Below the pieces are notes generated by a model. The model saw nothing but the letters and a program-made list of their open reading frames with translations. It made no database searches and had not been told where the DNA came from. Source: Treponema sp. (GTDB taxonomy: Bacteria; Spirochaetota; Spirochaetia; Treponematales; Breznakiellaceae). Taken from it: 32,203 nucleotides of DNA. The position numbers were made by a program, and so were the translations under genes. This document shows positions 25,667-32,203 of this stretch, piece by piece (position 1 is the stretch's first letter; every line of letters starts with the position of its first letter). The stretch is taken from assembly GCA_012517385.1 (NCBI GenBank), contig JAAYUZ010000018.1:1-32203 (forward strand), read 5' to 3'.

Positions 25667-26050
25667 ATGTTTATCGATTTCAGCCAATACGAAGTAAAGG
25701 CCCCCAAGATTAAGGCCTTTAAGTGTCAGAGCTGCGGGGCCATCTATTATCCAGCACCGATGATCTGCTCAAAATGTAATGCCCGGAGGGACCCGGTAAC
25801 CGGCAAGGGCTGGGAAACCTTTGACCTGGAAGGCCCCTGTACCCTGCTTTCCTGGACCAGGGCTTGGAATTTACCGGAAGGGTATACCAAAAAGTATATG
25901 CTCTTTGGTATAGTCCAGTTCGAAAACGGACTGCGAGCCTCGGGGCGGCTGGAAGTGGATAACCCGGTTATCGGGATGAAACTTACCGCTACGGTCATAG
26001 AGTCCGATGAACGGCCGGGAAAACCGGTAAAGGTATTTGTGTTTAAGTAG
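25667..26050 (+). CDS. DUF35 zinc-ribbon/OB-fold protein, partner of the thiolase-fold protein
   Basis: The 127-residue protein has an N-terminal rubredoxin-like zinc ribbon (CQSC about 24-27 and CSKC about 38-41). An OB-fold follows: FDLEGPCTLLSWTRAW, MLFGIVQFENGLRASGRLE, IGMKLTATVIE. DUF35 proteins bind thiolase-fold partners and help bind CoA substrates, as in archaeal thiolase/HMG-CoA synthase and Ltp2 aldolase complexes. It directly follows the thiolase-fold gene. The ATG at 25667 was chosen because it gives the standard DUF35 start; the longer opening overlaps the preceding gene. Confidence 0.9.
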   Translation: MFIDFSQYEVKAPKIKAFKCQSCGAIYYPAPMICSKCNARRDPVTGKGWETFDLEGPCTLLSWTRAWNLPEGYTKKYMLFGIVQFENGLRASGRLEVDNPVIGMKLTATVIESDERPGKPVKVFVFK

Positions 26051-26059
26051 GAGGATCCA

Positions 26060-26740
26060 ATGGCCGACGGACGGAACGGGCGTAATCTCAGTGCAGAGGT
26101 CTACGAGACCCTATCAGAACGAATTCGCACCTGGCTCTATCCGCCTGGCCATCGGCTTACCGAAGAAGAACTTTGTAATGAATTTGGTATGAGCCGCAGT
26201 CCCATCCGGGAAGCCCTGAACATGCTTGTGGAGGCTGGTCTTGTAGATAAGGCTGAACGGAAGGGGTACCGGGTCCGCAAAATTGATCTGCAGGAACTGC
26301 AGGACCTCTACGATACCCGGCTGGTGCTGGAACTGGCGGTCATTGAACGGATCTGTGAACGGGGGATAAGTTCCGGACTCCTCAGGCAGCTTAGAAAACG
26401 CTGGAAGGAACTGCGGGACGCCCTGCCGGCCATGGCCCATGAGGCAGCCCTGGAGGATGAACACTTTCACGAAGCCCTTGCTGCCGAAGCAGGCAATAGG
26501 GTGATGCAGCGTATTCTTAAAGAGATTGATCGTAGTATCCATTTTGTCCGGCTTTCGGATATTACCGATCCGGAACGTCTTCGCAAAACCTGTTCGGATC
26601 ATCTGGAGATTCTTGATGCCCTTGAAAAGCATGATCTACAGAGGGCCAAGGAATTAACCCGTGAAAACATACTCTGGGGCAAAGAAAAGGTTGCAAATGC
26701 CCTGAAGGAAGCTCTGGTGCGTTCCTATGGCATGGTATAG
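26060..26740 (+). CDS. GntR-family regulator, FCD subfamily
   Basis: The 226-residue protein has an N-terminal winged helix (about 8-75; MSRSPIREALNMLVEAGLV is the recognition segment). An FCD domain follows with the metal-ligand pattern in DEHFHEAL and SDHLEIL. It is encoded inside the operon, nine bases after the DUF35 gene, with GGAGG before the ATG. It probably controls the operon through the TTGTATACAA palindrome at 19635-19644, with a pathway acid as effector. It is only distantly similar to the regulator at 13768-14496, and its proposed site differs, so the two circuits should be separate. Confidence 0.92.
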   Translation: MADGRNGRNLSAEVYETLSERIRTWLYPPGHRLTEEELCNEFGMSRSPIREALNMLVEAGLVDKAERKGYRVRKIDLQELQDLYDTRLVLELAVIERICERGISSGLLRQLRKRWKELRDALPAMAHEAALEDEHFHEALAAEAGNRVMQRILKEIDRSIHFVRLSDITDPERLRKTCSDHLEILDALEKHDLQRAKELTRENILWGKEKVANALKEALVRSYGMV

Positions 26741-27722
26741 CATGGAATCAAGTGCTGAAGGCACTGCGGTTCCTCCAGAATCGGTGAATCTATTAACTGC
26801 AATTCAAAGAGGCTCTCTTTTCCCAAAGGAACCCTTTAATTGTAAAATTCACTCTCTATTTGCCCATGCTGTTAACCTGGAAATTCCTGATTTCCCCCTC
26901 TTATATACCCTGGTAAATCAAGAGTTCCTGATGCATCCCCTGGCGGCCCTCATTTCAAACAGCGGTTATACATCCTTTGAATCCCTCAAGCTCCAAACTG
27001 GCCAGAGTGGATACTTTGATGGGATGAGTCTTACTCTTGGTCCTACATGCAGGATTAGCTTTCCAAAAGTAAGGACGGCCCGTGCCTGTGATGAACGAGT
27101 CCCGGATCTGAATTTATCCCATGGGGAATTTCAGGATCAACTTGATCTGGCTGGACAAGCTCTGGAGTATGCCCAGACACAAAAAGATACTGTACTTCGC
27201 TGGAATTCCGCCAAAAGACAACCCTATTACAGGCTTTCAGGTTCAAAACAGAACTGGGCTTCTTTTAGTGAAGCTGTAAACAATTTGGTGCTGGCTTTGC
27301 ATAAAGAAAAAATCTCCGAAGCCCTCACTGCAACTTTACAGCTTGTAGGTTTGGGGCAGGGGCTTACACCTTCGGGAGATGACTTTCTCTGTGGTTTTAT
27401 TCTGGCCCTGTGTATGGGTCAAATGGATACGCTGATTCTTGATACCTGGCTCTGGGGGCTTGCAAATGAACTTGGTGTTGGAGAATTGCCTGCAAAAACA
27501 ACAAAAGAGCTGACCAGCAGGGTTTCAAAAACCTTTTTGTACCTGGCGACCAGGAAAAGGTTCAGCAAACTATTGTTGCAGATGGGACGGTCCTATTCCA
27601 AAGACCCAGCTTCATGGATGAGTTTTTTGAGCCTGCTGGAAACCTATGGGCATAGCTCTGGACTGGATAGTGCCACCGGGTTTCTGTATGGAATGGCAAC
27701 GGTGGATAAAAGGAGGAATTGA
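26727..27722 (+). CDS. DUF2877 protein (YlbF/AllH-like), third transcarbamylase component
   Basis: The protein has up to 331 residues and carries the DUF2877 hallmark GLGQGLTPSGDDFLCGF in its middle. In E. coli the DUF2877 protein YlbF (AllH) is needed with AllF and AllG for oxamate transcarbamylase activity. Here it is the only other member of that trio, since F and G are fused. The start is not certain: the ATG at 26727 overlaps the GntR end by 14 bases, and an in-frame ATG at 26742 begins one base after the GntR stop. Neither has a good Shine-Dalgarno. Its TGA overlaps the ATG of the carbamate kinase by one base, so the two are coupled. It is somewhat longer than E. coli YlbF (about 270 residues). 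Confidence 0.85.
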   Translation: MAWYSMESSAEGTAVPPESVNLLTAIQRGSLFPKEPFNCKIHSLFAHAVNLEIPDFPLLYTLVNQEFLMHPLAALISNSGYTSFESLKLQTGQSGYFDGMSLTLGPTCRISFPKVRTARACDERVPDLNLSHGEFQDQLDLAGQALEYAQTQKDTVLRWNSAKRQPYYRLSGSKQNWASFSEAVNNLVLALHKEKISEALTATLQLVGLGQGLTPSGDDFLCGFILALCMGQMDTLILDTWLWGLANELGVGELPAKTTKELTSRVSKTFLYLATRKRFSKLLLQMGRSYSKDPASWMSFLSLLETYGHSSGLDSATGFLYGMATVDKRRN

Positions 27723-28666
27723 TGGCACGTAAAATAGCTGTTGTTGCAGTGGGAGGCAATGCGCTGATCCGGGATCCCAAGAAAACCGGGCTTCAGTATC
27801 AGTTTGAGTCGGTGCGGCTTACTGTTCCCTATATAGTGGATCTTATTCAGGCAGGGTATTCCGTGGCGATTACCCATGGCAACGGTCCCCAGGTTGGTTT
27901 TTTACTGCGTAAAAACGAAATCAGCGCGAAGGAAGTGCCGCCAGCCCCGTTGGATTATATCGGTAGCAATACCCAGGGGTCCATCGGCTATATGTTCGAA
28001 ACTTCCCTCTATAACGAATTCCGTCGTCGCGGTATGCCGAACCGGGCGGTGGCACTGGTCACTGAGACTGTGGTAGATCCCAAGGATCCGGCGTTCCAGA
28101 ACCCCACAAAGCCTATAGGTTCCTTTATGGACGAGGCCACCGCCCGGATGCGGCACGAACAGGACGGGTGGACCGTAGTGGAGGATTCCGGCCGGGGCTG
28201 GCGGCGGGTAGTTCCAAGCCCCAAGCCGAAGCGGATCATTCAGGAAAGTATAATCCGGGAACTTTTGGAGCAGGGCGAGACGGTCATCGCCGTGGGCGGC
28301 GGCGGTGTCCCCGTGGCTGAGGCCGAAGACGGCACCATATCGGGACTGGAAGCGGTGATCGATAAGGACCTGGCATCCAGTGTGCTCGCCTCATCAATTG
28401 GGGCGGACCTCTTCCTGATTTCTACCGAGGTAGAAAAGGTTGCCCTGGATTTTACCAAGCCAAGCCGCCGCTGGCTCGACAAACTTACTATAGCGGAGGC
28501 GGAGGAATACCTGGCCCAGGGCCAGTTCGGCAAGGGCAGTATGGAACCAAAGGTAAGTGCGGTAATCGACTATCTTAAGAGGGGCGGCAAAGAAGCGATT
28601 ATCACCAATTCAGAAAACATGAGCCGGGCTCTGCGGGGAGAGTCTGGAACCCGGTTCATTCCGTAA
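27722..28666 (+). CDS. arcC: Carbamate kinase
   Basis: The 314-residue protein is a full carbamate kinase of the amino-acid-kinase fold: VVAVGGNALI near the start, ITHGNGPQVGFLL, PLDYIGSNTQGSIGYM, VIAVGGGGVPV, AVIDKDLAS and FGKGSMEPKV. It makes ATP, ammonia and CO2 from carbamoyl phosphate and ADP. Coupled to the AllH-like gene, it probably has the role of E. coli YbcF (AllK), the kinase of oxalurate breakdown, rather than that of the arginine deiminase pathway, because no arcA or arcB is nearby. The ATG at 27722 has AGGAGG five bases upstream; an earlier TTG at 27719 is not needed. It ends about 28 bases before the hydroxylase genes. Confidence 0.96.
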   Translation: MARKIAVVAVGGNALIRDPKKTGLQYQFESVRLTVPYIVDLIQAGYSVAITHGNGPQVGFLLRKNEISAKEVPPAPLDYIGSNTQGSIGYMFETSLYNEFRRRGMPNRAVALVTETVVDPKDPAFQNPTKPIGSFMDEATARMRHEQDGWTVVEDSGRGWRRVVPSPKPKRIIQESIIRELLEQGETVIAVGGGGVPVAEAEDGTISGLEAVIDKDLASSVLASSIGADLFLISTEVEKVALDFTKPSRRWLDKLTIAEAEEYLAQGQFGKGSMEPKVSAVIDYLKRGGKEAIITNSENMSRALRGESGTRFIP

Positions 28667-28694
28667 TACCGAAATCCCGAAATAAGGAGGTGCT

Positions 28695-29513
28695 ATGTTA
28701 CATCAATTTTCCTATGCAGCCCCCCGATCAAAGTCGGAGTTGTTTTCGATTCTGGACGATCAGGGTGCTAACGCAAAGGTTCTGGCAGGCGGAACTGATT
28801 TATTGGTGAATATCCGCAATGGGGTCATGAAACCCCGGCTTGTGGTGGATATAAAAAAGGTATCCGGTTACCAGGGCATCAGTTACAGCCCTACCGAAGG
28901 TCTTATATTCAGGCCCACGGTGACCATCAACGAAATCCTTCGGGATGCTTCGGTCCGGGACCATTATCCGCTTTTACAGGAATGCGGTCATGATCTGGCC
29001 AGTTATCAGGTCCGGAACCGGGCGACCATAATGGGTAATGTGGTAAACGCATCCCCCTGTTCGGATATGGCCCCGGCTCTGCTTTGTCTTGGTGCCCGGG
29101 CGGTGATTGCTTCGAGTAAGGGAACCAGAGAAGTACCCTTTAAGGAATTTTTTACGGGTGTAAAAAAGACCGTCCTTAGTCCCACCGAAGTTCTGGAGTC
29201 CATTGTGGTACCTGCATCTTCTGCAGGCGGTCGCGGAGCCTACAGAAAGCTGAAACGGATCAATGGGCACGATTTGGGGATCGTCGGTGTGGCGGTTTAT
29301 ATTCAGGGGGATCTGCTTCGTATCGCAGCCAGTTCCTCTGCTCCTACCCCGGTAGTTACTCCGGATCTGCCGGCTGACATCTCAGTAGAGGATGCGGTGG
29401 CTGCCATAAAGAAAATCATCAGTCCCATCAGTGATGTACGGTGCAGCAAGGAATACCGGGAATTTATGGTGGAAGTATTTGTAAAACGACTGCTGGCGGA
29501 GGTGAGAAAATGA
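28695..29513 (+). CDS. FAD-binding (medium) subunit of a xanthine dehydrogenase-family hydroxylase
   Basis: The 272-residue protein has the CO dehydrogenase/xanthine dehydrogenase FAD-binding fold: the pyrophosphate loop VLAGGTDLLVNIRNG (about 34-48), and RNRATIMGNVVNASPCSDMAPALL (in place of the usual T-I-G-G-N). A C-terminal CO-dehydrogenase flavoprotein domain follows. It passes electrons from the 2Fe-2S centres to an external acceptor such as NAD+. AAGGAGG lies before the ATG. Its TGA overlaps the ATG of the 2Fe-2S gene. Order FAD, 2Fe-2S, Mo is that of CoxMSL-type trimers and many N-heterocycle hydroxylases. Confidence 0.93.
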   Translation: MLHQFSYAAPRSKSELFSILDDQGANAKVLAGGTDLLVNIRNGVMKPRLVVDIKKVSGYQGISYSPTEGLIFRPTVTINEILRDASVRDHYPLLQECGHDLASYQVRNRATIMGNVVNASPCSDMAPALLCLGARAVIASSKGTREVPFKEFFTGVKKTVLSPTEVLESIVVPASSAGGRGAYRKLKRINGHDLGIVGVAVYIQGDLLRIAASSSAPTPVVTPDLPADISVEDAVAAIKKIISPISDVRCSKEYREFMVEVFVKRLLAEVRK

Positions 29514-30001
29514 AGATCTCGGTAAAAATAAACGGCGAACTCTATGAACGGGATGTGGCAGAAAACCGGACCCTCCTGCGTTTTTTGCGGGAAGACCTGG
29601 GCCTTACGGGCACCAAGGAAGGCTGCGGGGCAGGGGAGTGCGGCGCCTGTACGGTCTTTATGAATGGGAAAACGGTCAATTCCTGTATGGTCCTGGCGGT
29701 AGAAGCGGATGGTGCAGAGATTGAAACCATAGAAGGGGAAGCGAAAGATGGCACCCTGTCGAAACTGCAGGAAGCCTTTGATAAAAACAATGCGGTCCAG
29801 TGCGGCTTTTGCACTTCCGGTATGATCATGTCCGCCCGGGAGCTGATTCGTATCCACCCGAAACCCACGGTAGAAGAAATAAAAGAAGGGCTGGAGGGTA
29901 ACTTCTGCCGCTGTACGGGCTATCAGCAGATCATAGAAGCGGTCCTGGATGCCACGGGACAACTCGAAAAGAAGGAGGGATTGAAATATGCTGGAAAATA
30001 G
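29510..30001 (+). CDS. 2Fe-2S (small) subunit of a xanthine dehydrogenase-family hydroxylase
   Basis: The 163-residue protein has both iron-sulfur clusters: a plant-type ferredoxin domain with GCGAGECGACTVFMNG and a later Cys (VNSC), then a helical domain with CGFCTSGMIM and CRCTGYQQI. It links the molybdenum centre to the FAD subunit. The ATG at 29510 is supported by GGAGG upstream and by the ATGA overlap with the previous gene; the longer frame from 29441 is rejected. It overlaps the start of the Mo subunit by 14 bases. Confidence 0.95.
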   Translation: MKISVKINGELYERDVAENRTLLRFLREDLGLTGTKEGCGAGECGACTVFMNGKTVNSCMVLAVEADGAEIETIEGEAKDGTLSKLQEAFDKNNAVQCGFCTSGMIMSARELIRIHPKPTVEEIKEGLEGNFCRCTGYQQIIEAVLDATGQLEKKEGLKYAGK

Positions 30002-32203
30002 CGATCCCAAAACCTTAAAATATGTCGGTAAGGCGGTCCGCCGCGAAGAGGCTATCGAAAAAATCACCGGCGCCGCCACCTATGTAAGTGATATGGTATT
30101 ACCGGGTATGCTCTACGCCCAAGTAAAAAAAAGCCCCCATGCTCGGGCCCGCATTATAAAGATTGATGTATCCAAGGCCCAGGCTTTGCCGGGGGTTCGG
30201 GCGGTGCTCACCGGGGAGGAGCTTAATTACAAGCTCGGTCTTTATATTGTTGATAAGGATATACTCGCAAAAAAGGAAGTCCGTCACTATGGCGAAGCCG
30301 TAGCGGCGGTGGCCGCAGATACCCTGGAAATCGCAAAAAAAGCGGTAGATCTCATCGATGTTGAATATGAGGTTCTGGAGCCCATACTGAACCACATGGA
30401 TGCTATAAAAGAGGGAGCCCCCCTCATCCACCCCGATCTGGGCAAATACGATTATTTTAAGCCCGCCTTTTCTCCCCAGCCGGGAACTAATATTGCTACC
30501 TGGAATAAGATGCGCAAGGGGGATGTAGAAAAGGGCTTTGAAGAATCGGAATGGATTATTGAACGGGAATACACGAACCCGAGTGTCCAGCATGTACCTA
30601 TGGAAACCCATGTGGCCATAGTGCAGTGGGGAAAGGATGATAACATCACCATCTGGTCCAGCGCCCAGTCTCCCTTTACCGTGCGGAACCTGTTCTGCTA
30701 TGCCTTTAAGCTGCCCCTGAACAAGGTGAGGGTTCTGGTTCCCCATGTGGGCGGCGGTTTTGGCGGCAAGGCGGGGATTCATATTGAACCTCTTACAGCG
30801 GTTCTTTCTAAAAAAGCCGGAGGCCGGCCGGTGAAATTCCAGGCTACGAGGGAAGAGGAATTCTCCCTGTTACCCTGCCGCAGCGCTCTGACCTATCGGA
30901 TTAAGACCGGTGTGTCAAAGGATGGTCGTATCCTCGCCCAGAAAATGACCATGTACTGGGATGCAGGAGCCTATGCGGACTACGCAGTCAATGTTACCCG
31001 GGCTTCCTGCTATTCTGCCAACGGACCCTATGATATTCCCAATGCCTGTGTCGATGCCTATACGATTTATACCAACAAACCCTATGGTACCGCCTACCGG
31101 GGCTTTGGTCATGTGGAATTCCACTGGGGCCTGGAACGGCACATGGAACTGGTTGCCCGGGCTATCGGTATGGATCCCCTGGAGTTCCGCCGCAAAAACG
31201 CTCTCAGACCCGGATCTACTACCCTATCCGGTGAAGTAATCCAGGAACACACCGGCAATGTTCTTAAATGTATCGATGAGGTCGCCAAGTCTATACATTA
31301 TGGAACCTTAACGGAAGAAGAAAAGGAACGGGAACGGAAGACGGGCCGGAAGATCGGTAAGGGTATTGCGGCCCTTCATAAGGCCCCAGCCATGCCTTCC
31401 TTCACGGCCACTTCGGCGGTCATCAAGATGAACAGCGACGGGACCGTGAATGTAAACGTGGGCCTCATGGAAATTGGTCAGGGTTCCAGCACAGCCTTCC
31501 AGCAGATTGTGGCAGAACGCCTGGGTTTCCCCCTGGAGAAGGTTAAGGTTACTGTGGAAAAGGATACCGACCGTGATCCCTACGATTGGCAGACCGTGGC
31601 TTCCAAGGGGCTCATTCTCTCCGGGAATGCCTGTATCCTCGCTGCGGAGGACCTCCTGAAGAAGGGCTATGAGGTGGCTGCCCAGATTTTAAGGGCTAAT
31701 CCTGCGGACCTGGCCCATGACGGGGACAAGATATATGTAAAACATCACCCCGCAGAGGCGGTTACCTGGGCAAGTATCTCTATCGGTTACGCCTATCCTA
31801 ACGGAAACGGTGTGGGCGGACCCCTCATCGGTGTTGGTCAGTATATAGCCCAGGGCTTGAGCAACCTGGATAAGGAAACCGGTGTGGGCAATCCCGCGTT
31901 GGACTGGACCTATGGTGCCCATGGAATCATTGTAGAAGTAGACCCCGAAACGGGTGAATACAAGATTCTAAAAATAGCCAGTGCCTTTGATGTAGGAAAG
32001 GTTATCAGCGAAGATATGGTTCGGGGTCAGGCTATCGGCGGCATGATCCAGGGCCTTGGGACCGCAATTTGCGAAGGGTACATCTACGATAAGCAGGGGC
32101 ACCTCCTTAACCCCTCCTTTACGGACAATAAGATCCCCACCGCTAAGGACCTGCCTGAGCAGATTGAGACCATCGCGGTAGAAACCCCGCAGCTGGATGG
32201 TCC
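29988..32203 (+). CDS. Molybdopterin-binding (large) subunit of a xanthine dehydrogenase-family hydroxylase (partial, runs off the window)
   Basis: The frame is open for 738 codons to the window end. The N-terminal a/b hammerhead domain (VGKAVRREEAIEKITGAATY) is followed by the Mo-cofactor motif HVGGGFGGK (about 253-261), HVPMETH, and GTAYRGFGHVEFHWG, where the Arg is that of the active-site RGFG loop. The usual family length is about 760-780, so only some 20-40 residues are missing, among them the conserved catalytic Glu near the C-terminus. AAGGAGG precedes the ATG. The residues after RGFG (HVE rather than the PQ typical of xanthine dehydrogenases) suggest a substrate other than xanthine, such as another N-heterocycle; this is only a hint. 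Confidence 0.93.
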   Translation, partial: MLENSDPKTLKYVGKAVRREEAIEKITGAATYVSDMVLPGMLYAQVKKSPHARARIIKIDVSKAQALPGVRAVLTGEELNYKLGLYIVDKDILAKKEVRHYGEAVAAVAADTLEIAKKAVDLIDVEYEVLEPILNHMDAIKEGAPLIHPDLGKYDYFKPAFSPQPGTNIATWNKMRKGDVEKGFEESEWIIEREYTNPSVQHVPMETHVAIVQWGKDDNITIWSSAQSPFTVRNLFCYAFKLPLNKVRVLVPHVGGGFGGKAGIHIEPLTAVLSKKAGGRPVKFQATREEEFSLLPCRSALTYRIKTGVSKDGRILAQKMTMYWDAGAYADYAVNVTRASCYSANGPYDIPNACVDAYTIYTNKPYGTAYRGFGHVEFHWGLERHMELVARAIGMDPLEFRRKNALRPGSTTLSGEVIQEHTGNVLKCIDEVAKSIHYGTLTEEEKERERKTGRKIGKGIAALHKAPAMPSFTATSAVIKMNSDGTVNVNVGLMEIGQGSSTAFQQIVAERLGFPLEKVKVTVEKDTDRDPYDWQTVASKGLILSGNACILAAEDLLKKGYEVAAQILRANPADLAHDGDKIYVKHHPAEAVTWASISIGYAYPNGNGVGGPLIGVGQYIAQGLSNLDKETGVGNPALDWTYGAHGIIVEVDPETGEYKILKIASAFDVGKVISEDMVRGQAIGGMIQGLGTAICEGYIYDKQGHLLNPSFTDNKIPTAKDLPEQIETIAVETPQLDG

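Noticed and set aside
27722-28666. Carbamate kinase as part of an arginine deiminase pathway
   Set aside because: No arginine deiminase or ornithine carbamoyltransferase is nearby, and the gene is coupled to the AllH-like gene.
29303-30079. A 258-codon minus-strand frame opposite the hydroxylase subunits
   Set aside because: It crosses three well-supported plus-strand genes and its product shows no domain.
29988-32203. Possible frameshift in the large hydroxylase subunit
   Set aside because: The reading frame is continuous from the ATG to the window end with family motifs in order; it lacks a stop only because the window ends.

Overview
The window looks like a chromosomal stretch of a plant-fibre-degrading anaerobe. 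The gene families, the periplasmic sugar-binding protein and the overall style suggest a spirochaete of the Treponema/Gracilinema kind. That assignment is an inference from recognition, because no rRNA or other phylogenetic marker is present. No tRNA, rRNA, CRISPR array or intact mobile element was seen. Three blocks can be separated.

Block 1 (1 to about 14.6 kb) is a (glucurono)xylan utilisation locus. It contains the tail of a probable xylanase/CBM protein, a GH8 exo-oligoxylanase, a large GH2 enzyme on the opposite strand, two ABC permeases, a solute-binding protein, mannonate dehydratase (uxuA), GH67 alpha-glucuronidase (aguA), a GH3 beta-xylosidase and a convergent GntR/FadR-type regulator. 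Imported aldouronic acids would be trimmed in the cytoplasm by GH67, GH3 and GH8, with glucuronate carbon passing on to UxuA. No ABC ATPase is encoded, so a shared ATPase elsewhere is expected. Similar 18-bp imperfect palindromes overlap the promoters of GH2, the transporter and the GntR gene, suggesting one autoregulated regulon. A lipoprotein GH11 xylanase with a C-terminal CBM-like domain (18.4-19.5 kb) fits the same biology.

Block 2 (14.6-18.2 kb, minus strand) is mixed: an acetoacetate-decarboxylase-like protein, an SDR and a MarR regulator form one operon, and an exported FecR-domain protein is coupled to a DUF4256 protein. Decayed sequence lies between them: a broken zinc-ribbon fragment and the last ~35 codons of an ABC exporter ATPase beside marR.

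Block 3 (19.6 kb to the window end, plus strand) is one tightly packed operon behind a strong promoter that carries a GntR-like palindrome. It encodes a fused FdrA-YlbE (AllF-AllG) protein, a cyclase-family hydrolase, a GNAT-like protein, a thiolase-fold protein lacking its usual catalytic cysteines, its DUF35 partner, a GntR/FCD regulator, DUF2877 (AllH-like), carbamate kinase, and the FAD, 2Fe-2S and molybdopterin subunits of a xanthine-dehydrogenase-family enzyme; the last gene is cut by the window end. AllF, AllG and AllH together are the oxamate (oxaluric) transcarbamylase of E. coli, and carbamate kinase turns its carbamoyl phosphate into ATP. The allantoin-branch enzymes are absent here, while a hydroxylase, a hydrolase and a thiolase/DUF35 pair are present. 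This suggests an energy-yielding pathway for an N-heterocycle or ureide that has not been assigned, and it is the most interesting system in the window.
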